The notes: generated from the sequence alone by a model not told the origin. A DNA stretch of 64,000 nt from Celeribacter arenosi (GCF_039539485.1 NZ_BAABDF010000007.1:496001-560000); one strand, 5' to 3'. Positions 42,265-51,943 are shown, counted from the first letter of the stretch. Numbers and translations: made by a program.

Positions 42265-42507
42265 ATGGTGCGTGCAAAAAAGCCCAAACCACAAATCGCC
42301 AACAACATTCGCCGGTTGCGGTTTGACCATGACGAGATGACGCAAAAAGCCCTTGCAGAAGCCACCGGCGTGACCCGTCAAACCATTATGGCCATCGAGG
42401 CGGCCAAATATTCCCCGTCCCTGGAACTGGCTTTCCAGATCGCACAAGCGTTTGGTGAGCCGATCCAGAACGTCTTTTCCTATCAGCCTGACGGCACCGA
42501 AGACTAA
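42265..42507 (+). CDS. XRE-family HTH regulator (YozG-like)
   Basis: 80 residues, start at MVRAKKPK. The HTH is TQKALAEATGVTRQTIMAIEAAKYSPSLELAFQIAQAFG (about 28-66). Compact single-domain repressor of the type that pairs with a small membrane protein and acts on its own promoter. Confidence 0.9.
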   Translation: MVRAKKPKPQIANNIRRLRFDHDEMTQKALAEATGVTRQTIMAIEAAKYSPSLELAFQIAQAFGEPIQNVFSYQPDGTED

Positions 42508-42590
42508 AACGTTATAAATATCAATTGCTTGAACGCGCTCTATTGGGCGCGGTCGCTACCCCTATGCTCAAAAACAGAAAGTCGAAACCT

Positions 42591-43349
42591 ATGATTGCCC
42601 TTTCCATGTCCCCCGCTCAAACCCCTCGCAACTTTTTCGCGCCCAACTGGGCCCTGATCGCGGGGCTCGCCTATTTCCTTCTCGCTCTCTTCGGGATCTT
42701 TGCCGAACTCTTTGTGCGAATGCCTACAACTGTGGTCGGTGACCCCACCGCCACGGCGCAAGCCATCCGTGACAATATCGGTACTGTGCGCTGGGCCGTC
42801 GTGGCCGACACCGGCATGATCCTCGCGGATGTCGCTTTGACGGTTGCCTTCTTCGCGCTCTTTTGGCGCACCCGTCCGGGTCTGACCGCGATATTGATCG
42901 TGCTTCAAATCGCGCGCATCCCGATGATGGGGGCGAACCTTACCAACCACGTGGCCGCTATTCTGTTGGCATCGGGTCAAGAGGCACTGCAGGGATTTTC
43001 GCCTGAAATGATCGATTCCCTTGCCTACTTCTCGCTGCGGCTTCACCACTTCTCCTACGTGGTAAATGGCATCAACTTTGGCGCATGGTGTCTGGTTCTC
43101 GGCTGGATCCTCCTGTCGACCGGCTACGCGCCCAAACTGTTTGCCATCCTTCTGCTGATCGATGGACCCATTGCCTTTTTCGACACGATCGGACAGTTGG
43201 TTTTCCCCGAAGTCATGACACATGCATGGGCCGAGGTGGTCAGCAGTCTGGCGATCGGCGAGCCCGCGTTCATCCTGTTCCTGCTCTTCGCGCCCGGCTA
43301 TCTGCGCCGCCGGATCGAATTAGACGTCAATGGTCAGCATGCGGGTTAA
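42591..43349 (+). CDS. DUF4386-like membrane protein
   Basis: 252 residues when started at MIALSMSP. About seven hydrophobic helices, with the family-like block QIARIPMMGANLTNHVAA. The start is uncertain: in-frame ATGs at 42564, 42591 and 42606 and a TTG at 42525 all lack a clear Shine-Dalgarno; I picked one that leaves a short polar N-terminus. Function unknown. Terminator follows. Confidence 0.7.
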   Translation: MIALSMSPAQTPRNFFAPNWALIAGLAYFLLALFGIFAELFVRMPTTVVGDPTATAQAIRDNIGTVRWAVVADTGMILADVALTVAFFALFWRTRPGLTAILIVLQIARIPMMGANLTNHVAAILLASGQEALQGFSPEMIDSLAYFSLRLHHFSYVVNGINFGAWCLVLGWILLSTGYAPKLFAILLLIDGPIAFFDTIGQLVFPEVMTHAWAEVVSSLAIGEPAFILFLLFAPGYLRRRIELDVNGQHAG

Positions 43350-43363
43350 AGCCCTAAACGACG

Positions 43364-43387
43364 AAGGGCGCCTTGACCGGCGCCCTT
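43364..43387. terminator. Bidirectional terminator
   Basis: AAGGGCGCC / GGCGCCCTT, 6-base loop, between the convergent membrane protein and ppk2 genes, followed by TTTG on the plus strand. Confidence 0.75.
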
Positions 43388-43393
43388 TGTTAT

Positions 43394-44305
43394 TCAGTAT
43401 TTGCGCGGCACGTAGAGTTCCGGTGGAAGAACGGCGCGTTCGTAGTCTTTGTTGTAGACCCGCTCCGTCAGGTGAATGTCTTCGTGTGGAATTTCGGCAT
43501 AGTCAAACTGTGACAGCAAATGGTCGATGCAGTTCAGGCGCGCGCGCTTTTTGTCGTTGCCTTCGACAATGTACCACGGTGCTTCGGGGATATTCGTGCG
43601 AAAGAACGTGTCCTCTTTGGCTTTGGTATAGTCTTCCCAACGAATGCGCGATTGAAGGTCCATGGGGGACAGTTTCCACTGCTTCATCGGGTCGTGGATG
43701 CGCATGAGAAAGCGCATCTGCTGTTCTTCATCGGAGATCGAGAACCAGTATTTCACCAGTTTCACACCGGAGCGAACCAGCATGCGCTCAAATTCTGGGA
43801 CGTCGTGAAAGAAGTTTTCGACCTCTTCTTCCGAGGCAAACCCCATCACCCGTTCAACGCCGGAGCGGTTGTACCAGGACCGGTCGAACAGGACGATTTC
43901 TCCCGCCGCCGGCAGGTGAGGTACGTAGCGTTGGAAATACCACTGGCTTTTTTCGCGCTCCGACGGAGCGGGCAGGGCCACCACGCGCACGCACCGCGGA
44001 TTAAGGCGCTGGGTGATCCTTTTGATCACGCCGCCTTTGCCCGCCGAGTCGCGCCCCTCAAAGAGAACCACAACTTTCTGACCGGTGTGGAGCACCCAGT
44101 CCTGCAGTTTGATCAGTTCCGCCTGAAGGCGCAAAAGCTCGGTAAAATAGACCGGTCGAGGCAAGGTTTCAGGATGGACCTTCTGATAGATCTTTTTGAT
44201 TTCGCGCGAGAGGATCGAATCCTCTAGCTCGATTTCCCATTCTTCATCCAGACTGTCGGCGAGTTCGGCCTCTAGCCAATCTTGTGCGTCTCTATCGTCA
44301 TCCAT
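43394..44305 (-). CDS. ppk2: Polyphosphate kinase 2 (PPK2 family)
   Basis: 303 residues. Walker A GRDSAGKGG (84-92), lid-proximal LNPRCVRVVALPAP, and Walker B FDRSWYNRSG. Class I one-domain PPK2 by length. It phosphorylates ADP or GDP using polyphosphate. GAGGGATC precedes the start. Confidence 0.93.
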   Translation of the reverse strand: MDDDRDAQDWLEAELADSLDEEWEIELEDSILSREIKKIYQKVHPETLPRPVYFTELLRLQAELIKLQDWVLHTGQKVVVLFEGRDSAGKGGVIKRITQRLNPRCVRVVALPAPSEREKSQWYFQRYVPHLPAAGEIVLFDRSWYNRSGVERVMGFASEEEVENFFHDVPEFERMLVRSGVKLVKYWFSISDEEQQMRFLMRIHDPMKQWKLSPMDLQSRIRWEDYTKAKEDTFFRTNIPEAPWYIVEGNDKKRARLNCIDHLLSQFDYAEIPHEDIHLTERVYNKDYERAVLPPELYVPRKY

Positions 44306-44392
44306 GCCCGATCCCTCTTAACCTGCCAAGAGTCCTGTCGCGCCCGTGAAGGGCCACAGAGTGTTGTTTAACCATACGAAAATGACAGTAAT

Positions 44393-44986
44393 CTAATGGA
44401 ACAGGATTGGCAGGAGAGATGCAACCAGAAGGGTCGCCATCGTCCAGTTGAAAATCGTCAATCGCCGCTGGTTGGTAAGCAATCGCCTGATTTCCGTGCC
44501 GAGCCATGCCCAAAGGGTGATCGCAGGAAAGTTCACCATCAAAAACGCCGCCCCGACGAATAGCGCAGCACTCCAACCGTCCCCTTGGGCGTAGTTGGTC
44601 TGCGCGCCCACGGCCATGATCCACGCCTTGGGATTGACCCATTGAAACGCGGCTGCCTGCAGGAAGGTGAACGGTTTCCCGCCTGCCTTGCCTTCTTTGG
44701 GCGCCGCCGCATGTGCTATTTTCCATGCCAGCCAGAGCATGTAGGTAATCGACACAACCACCAGCACCTGTTTCAAAACCGGTATGGTCTCAAACGCTTG
44801 TGCCAAACCCAGTCCGACGATGAACACCATAAAGGAATGGCCGAACGAAATTCCGAGCATATGCGGCAATGTCCGCCGCAGGCCAAAATTCGCCCCCGAT
44901 GCCAACAGCATGAGGTTGTTTGGTCCCGGCGTCACCGAGGCCACGAAAGCAAAGGTCAGTAGAGCAAATACGAGAGTGATGTCCAT
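44393..44986 (-). CDS. LysE/RhtB-family amino-acid exporter
   Basis: 197 residues with about six helices; the family signature SVTPGPNNLMLLASGANFG near the N-terminus and FQWVNPKAW in the middle. Exports amino acids or homoserine lactone-like molecules. Divergent from an Lrp regulator, a typical arrangement of exporter and controller. Confidence 0.93.
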   Translation of the reverse strand: MDITLVFALLTFAFVASVTPGPNNLMLLASGANFGLRRTLPHMLGISFGHSFMVFIVGLGLAQAFETIPVLKQVLVVVSITYMLWLAWKIAHAAAPKEGKAGGKPFTFLQAAAFQWVNPKAWIMAVGAQTNYAQGDGWSAALFVGAAFLMVNFPAITLWAWLGTEIRRLLTNQRRLTIFNWTMATLLVASLLPILFH

Positions 44987-45067
44987 GGGGCGACATTAGT
45001 CTGTCAGTGATGCAAAAAACGTGCAAAGTTTTGTGTCTAGGGGCGAAATGCGCAAGGAATGGTCGAA

Positions 45068-45511
45068 ATGGATCAGATTGGTGAAAAGATATTGCACGAA
45101 CTGTCGCGCGATGGCCGGCTGACCAACCTGCAGCTCGCTGATCGTGTTGGGCTGTCGCCATCGGCCACCTCACGACGGGTCGCGGAATTGGAGCGCAGCG
45201 GCGTGATCGCGGGATATCGCGCGGTGATTGACCGGGCCAAATTGGGCTACGGTTTTCTCGCCTACATCACCGTAGGATTGTCTGTGCATACAAAGCGGTC
45301 GCAGGAATCCTTTGAACGGGCGGTGTCCGGCGTGCCCGAAGTGATCGAATGCCACAATGTCACTGGCACGTTTGAATACCTCCTGCGCGTCGAGGCCCGT
45401 GATCTGGCAGATTACAAACGCTTTCACACCGACGTGCTGGGTACGCTTCCCAATGTGAATTCGTTGACCTCCTACATCGTGATGGGCAGTCCCAAAGACA
45501 CGCGCGCCTGA
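45068..45511 (+). CDS. Lrp/AsnC-family transcriptional regulator
   Basis: 147 residues. HTH at about 15-50 (LQLADRVGLSPSATSRRVAELERSG) followed by the RAM/AsnC ligand domain (VPEVIECHNVTGTFEYLLRVEARD). ATG at 45068 is preferred because AAGGA sits 9 bases before it, while the upstream ATG at 45059 abuts the Shine-Dalgarno. Probably senses an amino acid and controls the divergent exporter. Confidence 0.9.
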   Translation: MDQIGEKILHELSRDGRLTNLQLADRVGLSPSATSRRVAELERSGVIAGYRAVIDRAKLGYGFLAYITVGLSVHTKRSQESFERAVSGVPEVIECHNVTGTFEYLLRVEARDLADYKRFHTDVLGTLPNVNSLTSYIVMGSPKDTRA

Positions 45512-45608
45512 CGGCAGGAGCGCGGGTTATCGCCGCCATCACGATTTGTGCATTTCCCCCGAGCAGGCGCGCGTGTTACCGACGGATCAAACCGCGCGAG
45601 GCCTGACC

Positions 45609-46235
45609 ATGTATCGACCCGACTCCACTGCGATCGACGATCCCGCGCTCTTGCGGGACGTCATGGACCAGATTTCCTTTGGCGCGCTCGTGACCTCGCT
45701 CGGTGGCGAATTCGAGATTACGCATCTTCCGTTACTCGTGCGCTATGAGGAGGGCAAGACGGTACTCGAGGGCCATTTTGCCCGCGCGAATCCCCATTGG
45801 AAAATGGAAGGTCCCTCGGTGGTGATTTTTCAGGGTCCACAGGCTTATGTGTCCCCGTCGTTCTATCCTTCAAAGGCTGTGCATGGAAAAGTCGTGCCGA
45901 CCTGGGCCTATATCGTTGTTCACGCCCATGGGCACTTTGAAACGGTTCAGGATGGCGCATGGTTGCAGGCCCATATATCGGCACTGTCCGACCGGCACGA
46001 GGCCGCACAATCAAAGCCATGGTCGGTCTCCGATGCACCGGTTGCCTATCTCGCGGCGCTAAAGCGCGGGATCGTTGGCTTCCGGTTCACAGTCGACCGT
46101 TTGGAAGGCAAATGGAAAGTGAACCAGCACAAGTCATCGCAGGATCGCCAAGGCACCTATGACGGGCTCATGGCCTCGGGCGAGCAGGGTCAAGACCTTG
46201 CGCAGGCGCTCGCCTCATTCCCCGAAAAAGACTAA
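45609..46235 (+). CDS. PaiB-like FMN-binding protein
   Basis: 208 residues, start at MYRPDS after GAGG. Split-barrel flavin fold: GALVTSLGGEFEITHLPLLV and the conserved FQGPQAYVSPSFYPSK, WAYIVVHAHG. PaiB members are called negative transcriptional regulators, but a flavin-binding or repair-like role is as likely. Substrate unknown. Confidence 0.86.
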   Translation: MYRPDSTAIDDPALLRDVMDQISFGALVTSLGGEFEITHLPLLVRYEEGKTVLEGHFARANPHWKMEGPSVVIFQGPQAYVSPSFYPSKAVHGKVVPTWAYIVVHAHGHFETVQDGAWLQAHISALSDRHEAAQSKPWSVSDAPVAYLAALKRGIVGFRFTVDRLEGKWKVNQHKSSQDRQGTYDGLMASGEQGQDLAQALASFPEKD

Positions 46236-46268
46236 GCCGACCCATCGCGGGGCGCCGCCGTCTGACAA

Positions 46269-47912
46269 TCAGACGAGGCGCGAGTTCTCTATCGCGGCGC
46301 GGATAAAGTCGCTGAACAGGGGCGCCGGCGCGAAAGGTTTGGATTTGAGCTCCGGGTGGAACTGCACGCCGATATACCATGGGTGATCCACGGCCTCGAC
46401 GATCTCCGGCAGACGCCCGTCCGGCGACATGCCCGAAAAGATCAGACCGCAGGATTCGAGCTTTTCCCGATACTTCGTGTCCACTTCATACCGGTGGCGA
46501 TGGCGTTCCTCGACCTCTTCGGTACCGTAAATTTTCGCAACTTTGGATCCGGATTTGAGCGCCGCAGTATAGGCCCCCAAACGCATCGTGCCGCCTTTGT
46601 CGTCGCTGGCCTTGCGGCGCACGGTGTGATTGCCCTGGACCCACTCTTTGAGGTGATAAACCACGGGTTCGAAACGTTTTTTGCCGGCCTCATGGTCGAA
46701 TTCTTCCGACCCGGCTGCTTCAATGCCGGCCAGGTTTCGGGCCGCTTCGATAACCGCCATTTGCATGCCCAGACAAATACCCAGATAGGGAACTTTGCGT
46801 TCGCGTGCGAATTGGGCCGCTTTGATTTTGCCCTCTGTGCCACGTTCGCCAAAGCCACCGGGAACTAGAATGGCGTGGTAGCCTTCGAGATGCGGTGCGG
46901 GGTCTTCCTGTTCGAAAATTTCCGCGTCCACCCATTCAACATTGACCTTCACGCGGTTGGCCATGCCTCCGTGCGTCAGGGCCTCTGCAATAGATTTATA
47001 GGCATCTTCGAGTTGAACATATTTACCCACGATGGCGACTTTGACTTCGCCTTCAGGGTTGAAAACGCGGTCGGCCACGTCATGCCACACATCGAGATTG
47101 GGTTTGGGCGCGGGCGCGATTCCGAATGCGTCCAGAACCGCTTGGTCGAGCCCTTCGCGGTGGTAGGCGAGCGGGGCCTCGTAGATTGATTTGAGGTCGG
47201 GTGCCGCGATCACGTCTTCTTTGCGCACGTTACAGAACAGCGCAATTTTCTCGCGTTCTTTTTCGGGAATAGGGTGCTCAGATCGGCAGACGAGCACATT
47301 TGGCTGGAGGCCGATGGTGCGCAGTTCTTTCACCGAGTGCTGGGTCGGCTTGGTCTTCAATTCGCCGGACGCCGCGATATAGGGGAGGAGCGTGAGGTGC
47401 ATGAAAATACACTGGCCACGTGGGCGGTCCTGGGCAAACTGGCGGATCGCTTCGAAGAACGGCAGACCTTCGATGTCACCCACCGTGCCGCCGATTTCGC
47501 ACAGCATGAAATCGACTTCGTCGTCACCTATGTCGATAAAATCTTTGATCTCGTTCGTGACATGCGGGATCACCTGAATCGTTTTGCCGAGATAGTCACC
47601 ACGGCGCTCTTTTTCGAGCACGTTGGTGTAGATCCGACCTGACGAGATCGAGTCGGTCATCCGCGCGGAAACACCTGTGAAGCGTTCATAGTGGCCCAGA
47701 TCGAGGTCCGTTTCCGCACCGTCGTCGGTGACAAAAACTTCGCCGTGTTCAAACGGGCTCATCGTACCTGGATCGACGTTGAGATAGGGGTCGAGCTTAC
47801 GCAGACGGACTGAATAACCACGGGCCTGTAGCAGGGCACCTAGTGCAGCAGAAGCGAGACCTTTGCCGAGCGAGGATACAACGCCGCCAGTGATGAAAAC
47901 ATATCTTGCCAT
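46269..47912 (-). CDS. pyrG: CTP synthase
   Basis: 547 residues, full length. N-terminal amidoligase with TGGVVSSLGKGLASA (P-loop) and the GATase domain with the catalytic Cys in LGICLGMQ and His-Glu in GVQFHPELKS. Converts UTP to CTP using ATP and glutamine. A hairpin with 7-base arms (46259-46275) overlaps the stop codon. Confidence 0.98.
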   Translation of the reverse strand: MARYVFITGGVVSSLGKGLASAALGALLQARGYSVRLRKLDPYLNVDPGTMSPFEHGEVFVTDDGAETDLDLGHYERFTGVSARMTDSISSGRIYTNVLEKERRGDYLGKTIQVIPHVTNEIKDFIDIGDDEVDFMLCEIGGTVGDIEGLPFFEAIRQFAQDRPRGQCIFMHLTLLPYIAASGELKTKPTQHSVKELRTIGLQPNVLVCRSEHPIPEKEREKIALFCNVRKEDVIAAPDLKSIYEAPLAYHREGLDQAVLDAFGIAPAPKPNLDVWHDVADRVFNPEGEVKVAIVGKYVQLEDAYKSIAEALTHGGMANRVKVNVEWVDAEIFEQEDPAPHLEGYHAILVPGGFGERGTEGKIKAAQFARERKVPYLGICLGMQMAVIEAARNLAGIEAAGSEEFDHEAGKKRFEPVVYHLKEWVQGNHTVRRKASDDKGGTMRLGAYTAALKSGSKVAKIYGTEEVEERHRHRYEVDTKYREKLESCGLIFSGMSPDGRLPEIVEAVDHPWYIGVQFHPELKSKPFAPAPLFSDFIRAAIENSRLV

Positions 47913-48077
47913 AAGCTTTGAGAGCTCCCGTGATCGTCCGAATGAATGTGGGAAACGCAGTCAAAAAGACCGCATATCACGGGATTTAAGAAGTATCAGA
48001 TTCGCAAGACCCGTGCAAGCAAACCGCAACATGTTGGGGGCGATTTGGAGCAAACGCCAAGGTTTTGCGAATTTCGA

Positions 48078-48437
48078 TTAGTCCGCGCGCGGTGGGGCCG
48101 CAGGGGCATCCACAACGGGTGGGGGCAGCAATGCATCACCCGAAGGAAGCGTAGGTGTTGCAGGTTCAGTGACCACATCTTCAATGGCAACGCCGTCGAT
48201 GACCGAAGAAGACGCCGCGTCGCGACGGGCCAAAACAGTCAAGGCAAGCGAGGTGCAGATGAACCCGATGGCGAAAATCCATGTCAGCTTACCCAGCGCT
48301 GTTGCCGCGCCGCGCCCAGACATGACGTCTCCGCCCGACCCCATGCCGAGTCCACCACCCTCCGAGCGCTGCAGGAGCACGATGCCGATCAGGCACAATG
48401 CGAGCACGAGGTGGATGACGAGAATGACGTTTTCCAT
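48078..48437 (-). CDS. secG: Preprotein translocase subunit SecG
   Basis: 119 residues. Two helices: NVILVIHLVLALCLIGIVLLQ at the N-terminus and ALGKLTWIFAIGFICTSLALTVL; between them the loop RSEGGGLGMGSGG is the SecG signature. The Pro/Ala-rich C-terminus (PPPVVDAPAAPP) is longer than in enterobacteria. Upstream of pyrG in the same direction (165 bases). Confidence 0.95.
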   Translation of the reverse strand: MENVILVIHLVLALCLIGIVLLQRSEGGGLGMGSGGDVMSGRGAATALGKLTWIFAIGFICTSLALTVLARRDAASSSVIDGVAIEDVVTEPATPTLPSGDALLPPPVVDAPAAPPRAD

Positions 48438-48576
48438 GGATCAGCCTTTGGGTCGTTCGATGGGGGTACTTAAGGTCTCCCGCTCCATGGCGCAACCCCG
48501 AACAAACGGGTTGAACAACCTTCACGTTTCTCGCCACTCTTATGAAGCAATCCGCAACAAGGTATGGGCGTAGATA

Positions 48577-49134
48577 ATGTTTGCGAACAAAAACACAATT
48601 GCAGCCTTTTTTGTCCCGGTGAGCCTCGCGTTGGCCTTTGCGATCGCGGTTCTGACGCAGGAAAGCTTTGCGCAGTGGACCTTTGCGCGCCATGCAAACA
48701 TTCTTTCATGGTATGTGCGTCCACTCCTTTTATTGCCGCTGTGCTACGCCGCATGGAAACGGTCGTGGGCCGGTGTAGGTTGGTCAATCTTTGCGATGAT
48801 CACATCCATGGCGTGGTTTCCGGTACCCGACACGCCCCGCCCCGAAGTCATTGATTTCCTGGAAATGGAAAAAGCCCTGTTGGCACAGGGATGGAATCTG
48901 GCAAACATTTTGGGCCTTCTGGCGGTTGTGGGGTACGGCGCTCTTCTCATCGCCGCGTTCTGGCGCCAGTCTTGGAAACTCGGCCTCGGCGTCGCGGCAT
49001 TTGGTGCGGTGGGAAAATCGCTCTGGTCCGTCGCTTTCTCACCAGAGTCCGGAACATCGGTTCTGCCATTCGCGGCCGCCGGTTTCGCCATCCTCGTCAC
49101 GTTTGTTTTCCTGATCCGGGCAATGCGGCGTTAA
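48577..49134 (+). CDS. Hypothetical multi-pass membrane protein
   Basis: 185 residues with about six hydrophobic segments and few charged residues. No conserved motif recognised. Stops at 49134, overlapping by 4 bases the end of the convergent ada gene. Confidence 0.7.
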   Translation: MFANKNTIAAFFVPVSLALAFAIAVLTQESFAQWTFARHANILSWYVRPLLLLPLCYAAWKRSWAGVGWSIFAMITSMAWFPVPDTPRPEVIDFLEMEKALLAQGWNLANILGLLAVVGYGALLIAAFWRQSWKLGLGVAAFGAVGKSLWSVAFSPESGTSVLPFAAAGFAILVTFVFLIRAMRR

Positions 49135-50198
49135 GCCATGCTTTTGCGGGCGTAGGTGCGCTCAGCAGCGAGCAGCCTCTCTTTGCGCCACAGCCCGCCA
49201 CCATAGCCGGTCAGGCTTCCATCCGCCCCGATCACGCGGTGGCACGGGATCAGAATCGCAATCTGGTTCGCGCCATTCGCCCGCGCCACCGCACGCGTTG
49301 CCGTGGGGCGGCCAATTTGGGCGGCCAGATTCCCGTAACTCACCGATGTGCCGGCGGGGATGGTGCAAAGCGCGTCCCAAACCTGCTGGGTAAATGCACT
49401 CCCGTGGTAGGCGAGGGGGATGGTGAATTCCGCACTTTCACCGGCGAAAAAGCGATCAATCTGCTCCTTCGTGCGCGTGTGGATCTCTGTTCGGCCAAAG
49501 CCGAGCGCGCCTTTCGCGCCCTTTGCGAGCCCCTGCAATTCGCGTGGCAATGCTTTGCGGTCCGCGAATTCAAGCAGGTGCAAATGGGTTTGATCGGCCA
49601 CCGCGACCATCGCGCCGAGGGGCGTGTCGATCCAATCGATGCACAGGATTGGATCGCGTGAGAGCCTTCCCGGTGCCGTGCCCAAAAGTCGCCCGACGCG
49701 GTCGCGAAAAGCCGACGCTGAGGAAAACCCCGCCTCCAACTGCGCATCGATGACTTTTCCGCCGTCGCCCAGCACTTCAAACCCGCGCCGCAATCGATCG
49801 AGCCGCGCAATGTCGAGAAACGTCAATCCGAACTGGCGTTTGAAAACCCGACGCACGGTGGACAGATCATGCCCCATCGCCGCGATATCCGCTTCCCGCC
49901 ACACCTTTTCGGGGTCGGCTTCCAGAGCCTCCATCAGTTCGCGCACCAAAGGTGCGGCCTCGCCGGTCGCGCGCATGGGGTGGCACCGTTTGCAGGCCCG
50001 AAACCCCGCCTCCAGGCATGCCGAAAGACTATCAAACCATTGGCAGTTTTCCGGTTTCGGTTTGCGCGCAGGGCAGGTGAGGCGGCAAAAAATCCCCGTT
50101 GAGGTCACGCCGACATAGGCCTGCCCTTCATAGGAAGAATCGCGTGCGACGAGGGCGCGGTAGAGCGTATCTGAATCGGGCAATGCAAAAAGTGTCAT
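49131..50198 (-). CDS. ada: Bifunctional Ada (methyl-phosphotriester regulator and O6-alkylguanine-DNA methyltransferase)
   Basis: 355 residues starting at MTLFALPD. The N-terminal zinc domain has Cys38, Cys42, Cys69 and Cys72, the same positions as in E. coli Ada, where Cys38 accepts a methyl group from phosphotriesters. An AraC-type HTH region follows (about 90-180), then the methyltransferase with PCHRVIG. Repairs alkylated DNA and, in E. coli, activates its own regulon. No Ada box was looked for in detail. Confidence 0.94.
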   Translation of the reverse strand: MTLFALPDSDTLYRALVARDSSYEGQAYVGVTSTGIFCRLTCPARKPKPENCQWFDSLSACLEAGFRACKRCHPMRATGEAAPLVRELMEALEADPEKVWREADIAAMGHDLSTVRRVFKRQFGLTFLDIARLDRLRRGFEVLGDGGKVIDAQLEAGFSSASAFRDRVGRLLGTAPGRLSRDPILCIDWIDTPLGAMVAVADQTHLHLLEFADRKALPRELQGLAKGAKGALGFGRTEIHTRTKEQIDRFFAGESAEFTIPLAYHGSAFTQQVWDALCTIPAGTSVSYGNLAAQIGRPTATRAVARANGANQIAILIPCHRVIGADGSLTGYGGGLWRKERLLAAERTYARKSMA

Positions 50199-50340
50199 GG
50201 CCTTGACCCTACTGCATACAAAATGGCGCGTCCGCCGCAAATCGGGCAGGGATTTATAAGACCCGCGTTTTCTGGTTTCATCGCAACGCCCGGATCGCTA
50301 TACGAACCTCCGGGTTTCATCCGTTTTCGAAAGGCTCATT

Positions 50341-51633
50341 ATGGCAAACGTCGTCGTGGTCGGCGCCCAATGGGGTGACGAAGGCAAAGGTAAGATCGTG
50401 GACTGGCTGTCCGAACGCGCGGATGTGATCGCGCGCTTCCAAGGCGGACACAACGCGGGCCATACGCTCGTGATTGATGGGAAAGTCTATAAACTGCATG
50501 CGCTGCCTTCGGGTGTGGTGCGCGGTGGCAAGCTCTCGGTGATCGGGAACGGGGTTGTGCTCGACCCGTGGCACCTGTTGCAGGAAATCGAAACCATTCG
50601 CGCGCAAGGCGTCGAAATTTCGCCAGACAATCTGATGATTGCGGAAAACACGCCGCTCATCCTGCCGTTCCACGGCGAGCTGGATCGCGCACGTGAAGAT
50701 CAGAACTCTGTTGCCAAAATTGGCACCACCGGTCGCGGAATCGGGCCCGCCTACGAAGATAAAGTCGGCCGCCGCGTGATCCGTGTGGCCGATCTCGGCG
50801 ATGCGGCAACGTTGGAATTGCGCGTCGATCGTGCGTTGGTTCATCACAACGCGCTTCGCAAAGGTCTCGGGCTGAACGAGATTGACCGTGATGCACTTTT
50901 GGCGCAACTCAATGAAATTGCACCCAAAATTCTGCCATACGCCGCGCCTGTGTGGAAGGTGATGAACGACAAACGCAAAGCCGGAAAGCGGATTCTTTTC
51001 GAAGGTGCCCAAGGTGCGCTGCTCGATATCGATTTTGGCACATATCCGTTTGTGACCTCCTCGAACGTGATCGCAGGTCAGGCCGCAACCGGTGTTGGCA
51101 TTGGTCCGGGCTCGATCGACTACGTCCTCGGCATCGTCAAAGCCTACACCACGCGCGTGGGCGAAGGTCCGTTCCCGACCGAGCTTTTTGACGATGACGG
51201 GCAACGCCTGGGCGAGCGGGGGCATGAATTCGGGACAACAACGGGTCGCAAACGCCGCTGCGGTTGGTTCGATGCCGCGCTGGTGCGTCAGACGTGTGCG
51301 ACGTCGGGGGTAAAGGGCATTTGCCTCACTAAACTCGACGTTCTGGACGGATTTGAAACCCTCAAAATCTGTGTGGCCTATGATCTTGATGGCGAGCGTT
51401 TGGACTACCTCCCAACGGCGGCCGATCAACAGGCGCGTTGCAAACCGATTTACGAAGAGATGCCCGGCTGGTCGGAATCGACCGAAGGCGCGCGCTCTTG
51501 GAACGACTTGCCTGCGAATGCGATCAAATACGTGCGCCATATTGAAGAATTGATCGATTGCCCGGTCGCGCTGCTTTCGACGTCGCCCGAGCGTGAGGAT
51601 ACGATCCTCGTCACCGATCCTTTCGAGGATTAA
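50341..51633 (+). CDS. purA: Adenylosuccinate synthetase
   Basis: 430 residues. P-loop GAQWGDEGKGKIVD (8-21) and GGHNAGHT, plus VARFQGG-like start. Converts IMP and aspartate to adenylosuccinate with GTP. TTTCGAAAGG lies upstream. Followed in 8 bases by the DUF2842 gene, the usual neighbour in this order. Confidence 0.98.
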   Translation: MANVVVVGAQWGDEGKGKIVDWLSERADVIARFQGGHNAGHTLVIDGKVYKLHALPSGVVRGGKLSVIGNGVVLDPWHLLQEIETIRAQGVEISPDNLMIAENTPLILPFHGELDRAREDQNSVAKIGTTGRGIGPAYEDKVGRRVIRVADLGDAATLELRVDRALVHHNALRKGLGLNEIDRDALLAQLNEIAPKILPYAAPVWKVMNDKRKAGKRILFEGAQGALLDIDFGTYPFVTSSNVIAGQAATGVGIGPGSIDYVLGIVKAYTTRVGEGPFPTELFDDDGQRLGERGHEFGTTTGRKRRCGWFDAALVRQTCATSGVKGICLTKLDVLDGFETLKICVAYDLDGERLDYLPTAADQQARCKPIYEEMPGWSESTEGARSWNDLPANAIKYVRHIEELIDCPVALLSTSPEREDTILVTDPFED

Positions 51634-51641
51634 GGGCGAAC

Positions 51642-51863
51642 ATGGCACTGTCATACAAAGCACGGCGTCGATGGGCGCTTGTGATCCTTGTGATCGGGCT
51701 GCCGCTCTATATCGTGGCGGCGGTTACAGTGCTGAACTGGATTAATCGCCCGTCACTTTGGGTCGAACTGGCGGTCTATGTCGGTCTTGGCGTTTTGTGG
51801 GCGATCCCGTTCCGGTCTATTTTCCGCGGGATCGGTCAGGCGCCACCCGAGGACAGCGAATAG
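51642..51863 (+). CDS. DUF2842 small membrane protein
   Basis: 73 residues with two hydrophobic helices and a basic N-terminus (SYKARRRWAL); FRSIFRGIGQ at the end is the DUF2842 signature. Function unknown. Immediately downstream of purA and followed by a terminator. Confidence 0.88.
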   Translation: MALSYKARRRWALVILVIGLPLYIVAAVTVLNWINRPSLWVELAVYVGLGVLWAIPFRSIFRGIGQAPPEDSE

Positions 51864-51897
51864 CAGCGATATCGGAACAATTTGATGTGCCAAAATC

Positions 51898-51927
51898 AAA
51901 AAGGCCGCCTATGAGGGCGGCCTTTTT
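51898..51927. terminator. Bidirectional intrinsic terminator
   Basis: AAAAAGGCCGCC / GGCGGCCTTTTT, 6-base loop. Serves the purA unit and the convergent acidic-protein gene. Confidence 0.93.
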
Positions 51928-51943
51928 CGGTATCTGATGTCAT

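Noticed and set aside
42525..42590. Upstream TTG/ATG starts for the DUF4386-like gene
   Set aside because: They extend the N-terminus with a basic low-complexity stretch and lack a ribosome binding site, so the inner ATG was used, with reservation.
46259..46275. Hairpin overlapping the pyrG stop
   Set aside because: Perfect 7-base arms with a 3-base loop but no T run; I do not call it a terminator.
50317..51663. 448-codon minus-strand frame over purA
   Set aside because: Antisense of a full-length purA with P-loop; no start context or domain.
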